Part shown: in pieces, positions 1-8,337 of the stretch | How positions within the stretch are numbered: position 1 is the stretch's first letter | Layout of the letters: every line of letters starts with the position of its first letter | Assembly: GCA_017408535.1 (NCBI GenBank) | Contig: JAFQUL010000074.1 | Coordinates: 1-21,985 of the forward strand | Reading direction: 5' to 3' | Length of the DNA stretch: 21,985 nt | From: Clostridia bacterium | Lineage (GTDB): Bacteria > Bacillota > Clostridia > Oscillospirales > CAG-272 | Notes under the pieces: model-generated | Database searches by the model: none | What the model saw: only the letters and a program-made list of their open reading frames with translations | Told to the model about the DNA's origin: nothing | Translations under genes and position numbers: made by a program

Positions 1-1119
1 CTTCGGGATCTTATGTATTACAGTATTAAGCGGGTTACTGACCACCACTATACTGAGCATGGTAAAGAAGGACAGTGCAAGTCCCGCATCCCACACCGCC
101 CCCGGGGATACTCCGCAGATGATCGCCGCTGAAAAAAATAGTGCGGTAAGCGAATCGTATTCTCTGCCTACAACGGTGGAAATGTAAAAGATGATGAGCA
201 TTATTCCCGCACGCATCACCGAAAGCGGAAATCCGGTAACAGCACAGTAGAAAAGAGTTGCCGGGATCATCAGTATCGGAATGATAAACCACGGAACTGA
301 GGCTCTTCTGAGCAGCTTCTCAAGCCCGCCTACGATCAAGGACAGGTGCATTCCGCTCAGAGCAAGAAGATGAGAAAGACCGAGACGTCTGATATCTCTC
401 TGAAAGCTGTCCTCGAGTCCGCTCTTATCACCAAGGATCAGAGCAGAATTGAGTCCGCCGTCTCTTCCGCCGAATATTTTCCGTGACAAGGACGATAGAT
501 ATTCTGACAGATCCTTAAAATATGAAAATATATCCTTTGTCTTCTCACCCGTCACTTCAAAGCTGTCTGCAGTTGCAATAAGATATATACCGTCAGAGAT
601 ATAAGCATCCCGCATGGGATAACCGTAGAGCTCCTCTGCAGGGAGAGAAAGCAGAAACTCTCCCTCTATCACATCGTCTCTTGACAGCTCTCCGTTATAC
701 TCAAGCTCAATACGCACACCGATATCGGCACTCTCACCGTCAAGTGTTACCGCACGTCCGAGATAGGCCGAATAATAAGAGTACTCCGCTATCTTCTCGG
801 TTATCTCCACCTTAAGCGTGGCCTTACTACCGTCATATTCTCCGGCGGTTCTTATATCGCGGTCAACTGTAAAAAGACACAGCAAAAGTGCCACTGAAGC
901 GGCAAGGATCGCAAACGCCGTGGCGGCGGTCTTCTTCGCAATACCCCTCTTCTTCAGAAAAAACAGCACTGCGGAAACCGCGAAAAATACCGTCGCACCG
1001 CAGAAAAACGGCATAACCAAGCTGCGGCGGATATGCTCCGGGATATATTTTGACAAAAACAGAAAGGTGATGAAAGAAAAGCAGGAAAAGGCAAGTGATC
1101 TGCCGCCAAGTATCCTCAT
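1..1119 (-). CDS. comEC: ComEC/Rec2 competence membrane channel (N-terminal part, cut by window edge)
   Basis: ComEC forms the inner-membrane channel that carries single-stranded DNA into the cytoplasm during natural transformation. The frame is open from an ATG at 1119 to the left edge, giving 373 codons with no stop. GAGGTG lies about 8 nt before this ATG; an overlapping upstream ATG stops after two codons. The N-terminus has two or three hydrophobic segments, followed by a soluble beta-rich stretch (about residues 100-200). Around residues 243-262 is the family signature LGLSHLLALSGMHLS, and further on comes SVMRAGIM, both typical of the competence domain. The C-terminal part, including any metallo-beta-lactamase-like domain, lies outside the window. 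It follows malQ on the same strand after 77 bp and probably has its own promoter. Identification is firm; whether the cell is competent cannot be judged from this. Confidence 0.9.
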   Translation of the reverse strand, partial: MRILGGRSLAFSCFSFITFLFLSKYIPEHIRRSLVMPFFCGATVFFAVSAVLFFLKKRGIAKKTAATAFAILAASVALLLCLFTVDRDIRTAGEYDGSKATLKVEITEKIAEYSYYSAYLGRAVTLDGESADIGVRIELEYNGELSRDDVIEGEFLLSLPAEELYGYPMRDAYISDGIYLIATADSFEVTGEKTKDIFSYFKDLSEYLSSLSRKIFGGRDGGLNSALILGDKSGLEDSFQRDIRRLGLSHLLALSGMHLSLIVGGLEKLLRRASVPWFIIPILMIPATLFYCAVTGFPLSVMRAGIMLIIFYISTVVGREYDSLTALFFSAAIICGVSPGAVWDAGLALSFFTMLSIVVVSNPLNTVIHKIPK

Positions 1120-1160
1120 TTCTTCATCACCTCAAAAAGTTAAATTGTCCGGTTGATAAT

Positions 1161-1189
1161 ATAATAATACATAATTCGACAAATTGCAA
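1161..1189 (-). promoter_or_regulatory. Candidate sigma-70 promoter for comEC
   Basis: Read on the minus strand, TTGCAA (1184-1189) is followed after 17 nt by TATTAT (1161-1166), about 40 bp before the comEC start. The -10 matches consensus at 5 of 6 positions and the -35 at 4 of 6. The region is AT-rich, so a chance match is possible. No terminator hairpin is visible between malQ and comEC, so read-through from malQ could also supply transcript. Confidence 0.4.
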
Positions 1190-1196
1190 GGAGAAA

Positions 1197-2672
1197 TCAT
1201 TTTCTTCCGTATACAGAGCACAGGCGGCGCAGATATCCGCTGACCTCTGCCGGCGGAATATCCCGCATTCTCCACCGCCAGTTATCCCCTCCGATAGTGC
1301 CGGGGGTATTCATCCTGCCCTCTCCCCCCAGGAGCAGTATATCCTGCATTGGAATAATTGCGTATTTTGCGACCGAGGAGAGTACCGCAGTTACTGCACG
1401 CCGTGCACACTCAGCATTATCCCTTGCACCGAGATAATCAAAGGCAAAGCTCCTCTCATCCTCAGAAAGAGAAGCTATATGCCCCAGCATAGTATCGTTG
1501 TCATGCGTACCTGTATAAGCCACACAGTTAACGGGGTAATTATGCGGCAGGTACTCCTCCGCTCCGCGGTAAAACCCGAATTCAAGCACCTTCATTCCGG
1601 GATAACCGCTGTATGACAGCAGGTCTCTTACCGACTCGGTAATAAAGCCAAGATCCTCCGCCACGAGATTTATGTCCCCGAATTCACGGCGGATAAAATC
1701 AATAAAAGCTCTGCCCGGCCCCTTCTTCCAGTGTCCGTGAGCGGCAGTCTCAGACCCGGCAGGTATGCAGTAAAAGGAATCAAAGCCTCTGAAATGATCT
1801 ATTCTTATCATATCGAAATATGACAGAGCGCTTCTCAGACGGTGCTTCCATATTCCGCCGCCCTCATCCATTATCCTCTCCCAATTATAAAGGGGATTTC
1901 CCCAAAGCTGTCCGTTTTCGCTGAAGCCGTCGGGAGGACATCCTGCCACCACAGTGGGACGGAGCTCCCCGTCAAGCAGAAAATCATCTGGGGTGCTCCA
2001 TATATCTGCCGAGTCCTCAGCCACGTATATAGGGATATCCCCCATTATTGATATTCCCTTTTCACCGCAGTATTTCTTTAAGAGATCCCACTGTGTCCTG
2101 AAGAGAAACTGCAGTACCTTAGTCTCTCTGATACGCTTTGCGTACTTTTCCCTGACTAAATCAAGAGCCTGTGCATTTCTGTATTTGACCCCGCTGTCCC
2201 AGTCCTGCCAAAGTCCTTCAGGAGAGTCACTTTTCAGTGCTTCAAAAAGAGCATAGTTTTCAAGCCAATATGCATTCTCACAGCAAAAGCTCTCGTACTC
2301 TCCGCTTGACTGAGGAAACCTTTCTGCCGCAAGAGATAATATTCCTCTTCTCTGTCTGTAAAGCTCTCCGTAATCTACTCTTCCCCCGTCATCCCGTGAG
2401 ACAAGTCCCGCACATTCCTCCTCTGTGAGGAGTCCCCAGCCTCTCAGCATATCAGGATCTATAAAATACGGATTTCCCGCAAAGGATGAAAAGGACTGGT
2501 AAGGAGAGTCTCCGAATCCGGTAGGACCTATCGGCAGTACCTGCCATATAGCAAAGCCGGAGTCGGAGAGAAAATCAGCAAATCGGTATGCTCCCTCACC
2601 GAGAGTGCCTATTCCGTACCGTGACGGCAAAGAGCTGATGTGAAGAAGTATTCCCGCACGTCTCGTTTTCAC
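1197..2672 (-). CDS. malQ: 4-alpha-glucanotransferase (amylomaltase, GH77)
   Basis: MalQ transfers alpha-1,4-glucan segments between maltodextrins in the cytoplasm, releasing glucose and making longer chains. The 491-residue length is normal for bacterial GH77. The N-terminus has the family block RRAGILLHISSLPSRYGIGT followed by DSPYQSFSSFAGNPYFID. Catalytic residues are in place: nucleophile Asp292 in RIDHFRGF, acid/base Glu339 in VAEDLG, and Asp391 in GTHDNDT. The start is GTG at 2672, with a GGAAGGGAAG stretch upstream. It is the last gene of the sugar-uptake block, 21 bp after the MalG-like permease stop, so it is almost certainly co-transcribed with the transporter. The context supports use of imported maltodextrins or starch fragments. 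Confidence 0.95.
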   Translation of the reverse strand: MKTRRAGILLHISSLPSRYGIGTLGEGAYRFADFLSDSGFAIWQVLPIGPTGFGDSPYQSFSSFAGNPYFIDPDMLRGWGLLTEEECAGLVSRDDGGRVDYGELYRQRRGILSLAAERFPQSSGEYESFCCENAYWLENYALFEALKSDSPEGLWQDWDSGVKYRNAQALDLVREKYAKRIRETKVLQFLFRTQWDLLKKYCGEKGISIMGDIPIYVAEDSADIWSTPDDFLLDGELRPTVVAGCPPDGFSENGQLWGNPLYNWERIMDEGGGIWKHRLRSALSYFDMIRIDHFRGFDSFYCIPAGSETAAHGHWKKGPGRAFIDFIRREFGDINLVAEDLGFITESVRDLLSYSGYPGMKVLEFGFYRGAEEYLPHNYPVNCVAYTGTHDNDTMLGHIASLSEDERSFAFDYLGARDNAECARRAVTAVLSSVAKYAIIPMQDILLLGGEGRMNTPGTIGGDNWRWRMRDIPPAEVSGYLRRLCSVYGRK

Positions 2673-2693
2673 TAAAACACACTTCCCTTCCGT

Positions 2694-3536
2694 TTATCCC
2701 TTTACAGCTCCTGCCACAACACCCTTGACTATCTGTTTCTGTGCCGCAAGGTAGAAGATCACTATTGGAATGACAGAGAGTACCAGCAGTGCCATCAAGG
2801 CACCGATATCTCTTGAGCCGTATCCGCCCTCAAGATACTGTACCGCAATAGGTATTGTCCTGTAGTTATTACCTATTACAAGATAGGGAAGAAGGTAATC
2901 GTTCCATATCCACATAGCGTTCAGTATCGCCACGGTAGTAGCGATAGGTCTGAGCATAGGAAATATTACTTTGAAGAACATAGATATAGGTCCGCATCCG
3001 TCTATAGTAGCCGCTTCTTCTATCTCCATCGGAATGCTTTTTGCAAATCCGTAAAACATAAATACAGACAGTCCTGAGCCAAATCCCAGGTAAATGATAA
3101 CTATTCCGAGAGGATTATCAAGTCCGAGAATATTCGCGACCTTTGACATAGTGAACATGACCATCTGGAAAGGTACTATCATAGAAAACACAAAGGCGTA
3201 GTATATACCTTTTGAAAGTTTCCCTCTCTGTCTGACCAGATACCACGCAGTCATTGAGCATAGGAGGACTATCACCGCCACTGAAAGCACAGTTATAAAA
3301 AACGAGTACCCGAAGGCGGAAAAGAAGCCGGTCCTCCTTACCCCGTTAATATAATTCTGAATACCGGAAAAGGTCTCGGTGTCAGGCAGAGAAAAAGGGG
3401 AGGACGTTATATACAGCCGCCCCTTAAACGAATTATAAAAAACGATGATTATCGGAGCGATAAAGGCCGCCGCCGCAAATATGACGACCGAGTAAAAAAG
3501 GATATTAAGCATAGCTTTTTTTATTCTGACCGTCAT
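2694..3536 (-). CDS. Carbohydrate ABC transporter permease, MalG type
   Basis: Inner-membrane permease of a CUT1 sugar importer, 280 residues with about six hydrophobic segments (the first near residues 11-35). The ATPase-docking EAA loop is clear around residues 172-197: EEAATIDGCGPISMFFKVI, with the conserved Glu-Ala-Ala and Gly180. The ATG at 3536 overlaps the stop of the MalF-type gene by four bases (ATGA), a sign of translational coupling. MalQ follows 21 bp downstream. The sugar is not shown by the sequence; the linkage to malQ and to a CUT1 binding protein suggests malto-oligosaccharides. The family assignment is firm. Confidence 0.92.
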   Translation of the reverse strand: MTVRIKKAMLNILFYSVVIFAAAAFIAPIIIVFYNSFKGRLYITSSPFSLPDTETFSGIQNYINGVRRTGFFSAFGYSFFITVLSVAVIVLLCSMTAWYLVRQRGKLSKGIYYAFVFSMIVPFQMVMFTMSKVANILGLDNPLGIVIIYLGFGSGLSVFMFYGFAKSIPMEIEEAATIDGCGPISMFFKVIFPMLRPIATTVAILNAMWIWNDYLLPYLVIGNNYRTIPIAVQYLEGGYGSRDIGALMALLVLSVIPIVIFYLAAQKQIVKGVVAGAVKG

Positions 3537-4402
3537 CTTTTTTTACCGTCCTTTTTATTTCTGTCAGTAAGTCTCAGCTGAATGAGTGCTATCAGTGCAA
3601 CTATTACAAAGAATATAACCGCCTTTGCCTGACCCACACCTTCCTCGCCTACTCTGCCGTAGAATGTCTTGTAGATATCAAGGGCAAGCATGGAACTCTC
3701 CCTACCCGGTGCACCGCCGGTCAGAGCAAGGTTCTGGTCAAACATCTTAAAGGAGTTGGTAAGTGTCAGAAACAGGCATATCGTCACTGACGGCATTACC
3801 GTTGGAATAGTAATATATCTCAGCATACCGAAGGGTGAGGCTCCGTCTATTTTTGCCGCCTCCACTATCTCCCCCGGGATGTTGTTGATACCTGCGATAT
3901 AGATTATCATCATATATCCGATAAGTTGCCAGTTTGTCAGTATCACAAGTCCCCAGAAGCCGTATTCGGCAGAATAGGTTATATCAACGCCGAAGTAGGA
4001 CAGCACACCGTTGATGATAAGCTGCCAGATATAGCCGAGAACTATTCCGCCGATAAGATTGGGCATAAAGAACACGGTGCGGAAAAAGTTAGTACCCTTT
4101 TTTCCCCGTGTAAGTGCAAGTGCGAGAAAAAAAGCGATGACGTTTACCGTTACGGTAGAAACTACGGTAAATCTCACGGTGAAAAGGAGGGCATCCAAAA
4201 ATCCGCTGTCGCCGGAGAATGCGGAAATATAGTTCTGCAACCCAACCCACCTGCCGTCGGTGACGGTGGTGAATTCGGTGAAAGACAGATATATACCGAG
4301 AATAAAAGGAATAACAAAGGATACAGCAAATGCCAGAAGCGTCGGCAGAAGAAATACAAAAAAATATTTTTTGGGGAAATACCCCTGTCTGTGCTTACCC
4401 AA
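3533..4402 (-). CDS. Carbohydrate ABC transporter permease, MalF type
   Basis: First permease of the CUT1 importer, 289 residues with about six membrane segments, the first at about residues 13-40. The EAA loop lies near residues 179-203 (EIVEAAKIDGASPFGMLRY), including Gly187. The start is TTG at 4402, well supported by AGGAGG 8 nt upstream and by the typical short Lys/Arg-rich start before the first membrane helix. It is shorter than E. coli MalF and lacks the large periplasmic insert, as is usual in Gram-positive bacteria. The binding-protein gene ends 41 bp upstream. No ATPase gene is present, so a shared MsmX/UgpC-type ATPase encoded elsewhere is the probable energy source (inference). 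Confidence 0.92.
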   Translation of the reverse strand: MGKHRQGYFPKKYFFVFLLPTLLAFAVSFVIPFILGIYLSFTEFTTVTDGRWVGLQNYISAFSGDSGFLDALLFTVRFTVVSTVTVNVIAFFLALALTRGKKGTNFFRTVFFMPNLIGGIVLGYIWQLIINGVLSYFGVDITYSAEYGFWGLVILTNWQLIGYMMIIYIAGINNIPGEIVEAAKIDGASPFGMLRYITIPTVMPSVTICLFLTLTNSFKMFDQNLALTGGAPGRESSMLALDIYKTFYGRVGEEGVGQAKAVIFFVIVALIALIQLRLTDRNKKDGKKR

Positions 4403-4443
4403 TAGCCGTGCCTCCTTAATTTACTATTACCATATGACCAAAA

Positions 4444-5805
4444 CTATTTGAGAAGAGAACTTTCCCTCTCCCAGGATTCTCTGAATATTCTTTTTACGTC
4501 GTCAAAGCTATTCTTGCCCTGAACGTAGCTAAGCAGAGCCGCTCCGAAATTTTCCTTGAATACCGTACCCGGAAAAACGGTAAATACCCAGCCTACGTTT
4601 TCTGTGTCACCCTCAGACATATAGCGTTTTACCTCTTTGGCAAGAGGGTCTGCAGGTGTTTCATTTACCCCAAAGGTACTGAAGGGGGTAGAAAATCCCA
4701 GCTTTTCTGTAACGTATTTTTTTCCTGTCTCAGAGGAAAACAGCCAATCAAGAAAATCATAGGACATCTTTTGCTTGTCCTCTGACACCTGGCTGTTTAC
4801 CGCAAGGTAGTTTTCAGTACCTATACAGAGTCCCTGCTTTTCTTCACCCTCCACTCCCATATATATGGGGAGCATCTTGATCTTTTCCTCTTTGACTACG
4901 TTGCCGTCAACACCTTTGATATCGTTCCATGCCCAGGTTCCGTTCTGCACCATGGCACAACGGCCGAGAGCGAATTCACTCATAGAGTCGCTGACCAGCT
5001 TTGTCCCCAGCTTTCCCGGCTCTGTTACCGAGTTGAGGATATAAAGATCGAAAATAGCCTTATAATTATCTCCGTATGAGAAATCTATTTTAGATACGTT
5101 TACTCCCGTGAGGTCCACGTCTTTGTCCTTAAACTCATAATATACCGGAAGATTTGCAAGGTGGGTCTGCCAGCGCCAATCGTCACCGGGTTTAAGGGAG
5201 GTTGAGGCAAATACACCGTCGATACCCAGCTCAGACAGCCTTGAGGTCATATCCTCAACTACTGCTCTAAGCTCTGAAAAGCTATTTACCTCATCCATTG
5301 AGCTGATATCGGTCTTTCTGTCCGAGAGTGCAAAATATCTGTCGGTTATCTCCTCGTTATAGATGATACCGTACCCCTCCACCACGTAAGGTATACCGTA
5401 CACCCCGTCACCGCTCTTTATCGCCAGAGATTTATCGGAGAGATATTCGTATATCTTACTCTCTGACATATCGTCACAGTAATCCTTCCAGGCGGAATAA
5501 CCGAGAGGTCCGTTTATCTGAAATATGGTGGGAGCGTCAGACTTGGCTATTTCAGATTTCAGAGTCTGCTCATAGGTGTTTGCGGCAGCTGTCACCACCT
5601 TGAGAGTCACACCTGTCTCCTCTTTGTACTTTTTCGCTATCTCCTCGTATACTTCCGCCACCTCGGGCTTGAAGTTAAGGAAATAGATCTCCTGCTCTGC
5701 GCCTCCGTCATTTACCAACGTACAGGCAGAAAGGCAAAGCACAAGAATAGCAGAAAGCATTACCGCCAGCAGCAGAGCCGCACGGCTTTTTTTCATTTTT
5801 ATCAT
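4444..5805 (-). CDS. Extracellular sugar-binding lipoprotein of ABC importer (SBP family 1)
   Basis: Substrate-binding protein that captures an oligosaccharide outside the cell and delivers it to the MalF/MalG-type permeases. The N-terminus has a Lys/Arg start, a hydrophobic stretch and the lipobox LSAC with Cys28, so it should be lipid-anchored. The mature part has the family-1 features EIAKKYKEETGVTLKVV and the C-terminal RIFRESWERE stretch. I chose the ATG at 5805, giving 453 residues: AGGAG lies 7 nt before it, whereas the ATG two codons upstream (5811) has only 1 nt between site and start. It is the first gene of the leftward block. Cognate sugar is inferred from malQ, not seen. The family is certain; the substrate is not. 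Confidence 0.92.
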   Translation of the reverse strand: MIKMKKSRAALLLAVMLSAILVLCLSACTLVNDGGAEQEIYFLNFKPEVAEVYEEIAKKYKEETGVTLKVVTAAANTYEQTLKSEIAKSDAPTIFQINGPLGYSAWKDYCDDMSESKIYEYLSDKSLAIKSGDGVYGIPYVVEGYGIIYNEEITDRYFALSDRKTDISSMDEVNSFSELRAVVEDMTSRLSELGIDGVFASTSLKPGDDWRWQTHLANLPVYYEFKDKDVDLTGVNVSKIDFSYGDNYKAIFDLYILNSVTEPGKLGTKLVSDSMSEFALGRCAMVQNGTWAWNDIKGVDGNVVKEEKIKMLPIYMGVEGEEKQGLCIGTENYLAVNSQVSEDKQKMSYDFLDWLFSSETGKKYVTEKLGFSTPFSTFGVNETPADPLAKEVKRYMSEGDTENVGWVFTVFPGTVFKENFGAALLSYVQGKNSFDDVKRIFRESWERESSLLK

Positions 5806-5965
5806 GATCATTCTCCTGTTTTGACATTATTGCTTGGTTTTCATTTTTTTACTCGATGGTATTCTGCATCTCTTTAGGGAAAATTATTCACAGGAGAAGA
5901 AATCCCTTTGTTTTTTCTGACAAAATGTATTTTTTCAAAAACCGGGTTTTTATTATATATTTTTG

Positions 5966-5994
5966 TAGACATTTTTTTCTTTTCGTGGTACAAT
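5966..5994 (+). promoter_or_regulatory. Sigma-70-type promoter for the gltX-glnS-metY-recR run
   Basis: TAGACA (5966-5971), a 17-nt spacer and TACAAT (5989-5994) each match consensus at 5 of 6 positions. Transcription would begin near 6001 and leave a leader of about 28 nt before the hydrolase ATG at 6029. The surrounding gap (5806-6028) between the divergent sugar-uptake and tRNA-ligase runs is AT-rich. I could not find a convincing promoter for the leftward genes in it. Confidence 0.65.
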
Positions 5995-6028
5995 ATAAGA
6001 TGTATAATTATTTTTGCGTGGTGAAAAG

Positions 6029-6664
6029 ATGCTGTCAATAATAAATATGCCGGTCACTTCCTATGCCGCTAACTGCTTCCTCGTTTACGATCCCGTTTCC
6101 GGCGAAGCGGCGCTCTTTGATCCCTCGGTATCAAAAGACGATCTTGATGTCGTTCTGAGCGACAGAAAGCTAACCCTCAAATATCTGATCCTGACCCACG
6201 GTCACTACGACCATATGATCACTGTAAATGAGATCAGAGAGTCATATCCCGATGCCCTCACCGCAATATCTGAGGGTGATGCGGTATGCTTTTCCGACCC
6301 TGTGCGCAGCTGTGCCGCCTTCTTTTCTGTTCCCGACTTCCGTGTTGCACCTCCGGAAATGCAGCTCCGTGACGGTGATGCTATAACCCTCGGAGAAGAG
6401 GAAATAAAGGTCCTTGCCACACCGGGACATACACCGGGCTGCCTCTGCTTTGTTTTCGGCGGCAATATGATAACCGGCGACACGATCTTCTGCGGTACTG
6501 TGGGCAGAAGCGACCTTCCGGCAGGAGACCCCGAGGTACTCTTTCTGTCACTTACCAAACTCAAGAGTATGGAGACGGATTACACCCTCTATCCCGGTCA
6601 CGGAGAAAACACCACTCTCTTTTATGAGAAGGTACACAATCCCTATCTTAAGCTAATAAAATAA
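6029..6664 (+). CDS. Metallo-beta-lactamase-fold hydrolase, glyoxalase II-like
   Basis: Cytoplasmic metal-dependent hydrolase, 211 residues. The metal ligands are all visible: THGHYDH (His57, His59, Asp61, His62), His134 in GHTPGC, Asp151 in TGDT and His191 in YPGHG. The stretch GTVGRSDLPAGD is typical of the hydroxyacylglutathione hydrolase/YcbL-like branch. Substrate cannot be told from sequence; thioester hydrolysis is the family's common reaction. I use the ATG at 6029 with GGTGA a few bases upstream. An in-frame TTG at 6014 would sit very close to the predicted transcript start. It is the first gene of the run, 24 bp before gltX. Confidence 0.88.
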   Translation: MLSIINMPVTSYAANCFLVYDPVSGEAALFDPSVSKDDLDVVLSDRKLTLKYLILTHGHYDHMITVNEIRESYPDALTAISEGDAVCFSDPVRSCAAFFSVPDFRVAPPEMQLRDGDAITLGEEEIKVLATPGHTPGCLCFVFGGNMITGDTIFCGTVGRSDLPAGDPEVLFLSLTKLKSMETDYTLYPGHGENTTLFYEKVHNPYLKLIK

Positions 6665-6688
6665 CAGTTATATAAACGGAGAATTAAA

Positions 6689-8335
6689 ATGGATTTCGAA
6701 CGTCTTGCAGAACTACTCTATCCTAATATCACTACCCTTCCCGAGGATATGGAGGCAAAGTACCCACCGAGAGACCTTCCCGAGGGTGCTAAGGTTACCC
6801 GCTTTGCTCCCAGCCCCACCGGCTTTATTCACCTCGGCAACCTGTACGGCGCGCTTATTGATGAGAGACTTGCCCATCAGTCCGGCGGTGTGTTTATGCT
6901 CCGCATTGAGGACACCGACGCAAAGCGTGAGGTTGAGGGCGGTGTTTCTCTTATCATCGATATGCTTGAAAAGTTTAATATTCACTTTGACGAGGGTGCT
7001 ACAGCGGATGGCGACAACGGTGCCTACGGTCCTTACCGCCAGTCAGAGAGAAAAGAAATATATCAGACGTACGCAAAGCAGCTTGTAAAAGAGGGACACG
7101 CTTATCCCTGCTTTTGCTCTCCCGAGGAGCTTGACGCGATCCGCGCTGAGCAGGAGAGCATCAAGATGACCCCCGGCTACTACGGCAAGTGGGCAAAGTG
7201 GCGTGACGCAGACCTTGATGCCATCGAGGAAAAGCTGAACGCAGGCGTTCCCTTTGTTCTCCGTCTCCGCTCTCAGGGTGAGGACGGTCAGAGTTTCAAG
7301 TTCGACGATCTTGTAAAAGGCAAGATAGACGTTACCGCCAACTTTATCGATCACGTTATCCTCAAGTCTGACGGTATCCCGGATTACCACTTCGCACACG
7401 CGGTGGACGATCACCTTATGCGTACCACTCACGTGGTAAGAGACGAGAGCTGGCTTCCCAGCCTTCCCTTCCACATTGAGCTGTTCCGTACCCTCGGCTT
7501 TAAGATGCCCAAGTACATCCACACCGCTCAGGTGCTTAAGCTTGACGACGGCAAGAAGAGAAAGCTCTCAAAGAGAAAGGACCCCGAGTTTGCAATGTCC
7601 TTCTTCTATGCCTCCGGTTATCCCGTACTCGTTACAACCGAGTATATGATGACTCTCCTTAACTCAAACTTTGAAGAGTGGAGACTGGCAAATCCCGATC
7701 TTCCCTACACCGATTTCCCTTTCACCGTCAAGAAGATGAGCCCCTCCGGCTGTCTCTTTGACTTTGATAAGCTTAACGATATATCCAAGACCATCCTCTC
7801 AAAGCTTTCCGCTGACGAGATGTACGATGCATCTCTTGAGTGGGCAGAGAGCTTCGCTCCCGATTTTGCCGCACTTCTGTCAAGAAACCCCGAATATTCA
7901 AAGGCCATCCTTTCCATCGGCCGCGGCGGCAAAAAGCCCCGTAAGGATATTACGGTATTCTCCGATCTCCCCGGCTATATGGGCTTCTTCTTTGACGAGC
8001 TCTTTGACGGCGGAGAGGACTACCCCGACAGCTTTGACAAGGCAGACATTAAGAATATCCTCGGAGAGTTTGCAGAGGTCTACAGTCCTCAGGATGACCA
8101 GAATCAGTGGTTTGACAAGGTCAAGACCATCGCAAAGAACAACGGTTTCTGTCCCGATATGAAGGAATACAAGGCTAACCCCGACAGCTACAAGGGCAGT
8201 GTTGCAGACGTAAGTATGTTCCTGCGCGTAGCCGTTACCGGACGTCAGAATTCCCCGGATATGTACGCAGTAATGCAGATTCTGGGTTACGATAAAACTA
8301 TTAAACGCTTAAAGAGCAGAATGGAGACCCTTTGA
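6689..8335 (+). CDS. gltX: Glutamyl-tRNA synthetase (GluRS), class I
   Basis: Charges tRNA-Glu with glutamate in the cytoplasm. The protein is 548 residues. The HIGH-type signature is APSPTGFIHLGN (His48-Asn51), followed by RIEDTD near residue 72, and the KMSKS-type loop is KRKLSKR (Lys292-Arg296). PCFCSPEEL and YYGKWAKWR near residues 140-172 correspond to the region that often binds zinc, here with only two cysteines (141, 143). It is longer than the usual bacterial GluRS of about 480 residues and has an N-terminal extension of about 35 residues before the catalytic fold, so it belongs to a divergent branch. Its stop lies 2 bp before the ATG of glnS. Which tRNA it charges in a cell that also has GlnRS is not settled by sequence. 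Confidence 0.88.
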   Translation: MDFERLAELLYPNITTLPEDMEAKYPPRDLPEGAKVTRFAPSPTGFIHLGNLYGALIDERLAHQSGGVFMLRIEDTDAKREVEGGVSLIIDMLEKFNIHFDEGATADGDNGAYGPYRQSERKEIYQTYAKQLVKEGHAYPCFCSPEELDAIRAEQESIKMTPGYYGKWAKWRDADLDAIEEKLNAGVPFVLRLRSQGEDGQSFKFDDLVKGKIDVTANFIDHVILKSDGIPDYHFAHAVDDHLMRTTHVVRDESWLPSLPFHIELFRTLGFKMPKYIHTAQVLKLDDGKKRKLSKRKDPEFAMSFFYASGYPVLVTTEYMMTLLNSNFEEWRLANPDLPYTDFPFTVKKMSPSGCLFDFDKLNDISKTILSKLSADEMYDASLEWAESFAPDFAALLSRNPEYSKAILSIGRGGKKPRKDITVFSDLPGYMGFFFDELFDGGEDYPDSFDKADIKNILGEFAEVYSPQDDQNQWFDKVKTIAKNNGFCPDMKEYKANPDSYKGSVADVSMFLRVAVTGRQNSPDMYAVMQILGYDKTIKRLKSRMETL

Positions 8336-8337
8336 TC

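Noticed and set aside
1095..1616. Plus-strand frame of 173 codons opposite malQ
   Set aside because: Lies within the conserved C-terminal half of malQ; the protein is low in structure and looks like antisense translation.
5806..6028. CcpA (cre) operator for the sugar-uptake genes
   Set aside because: The best partial match (TGAAAACCAAGCA) lacks the central CG and the symmetric half, so I do not claim it.
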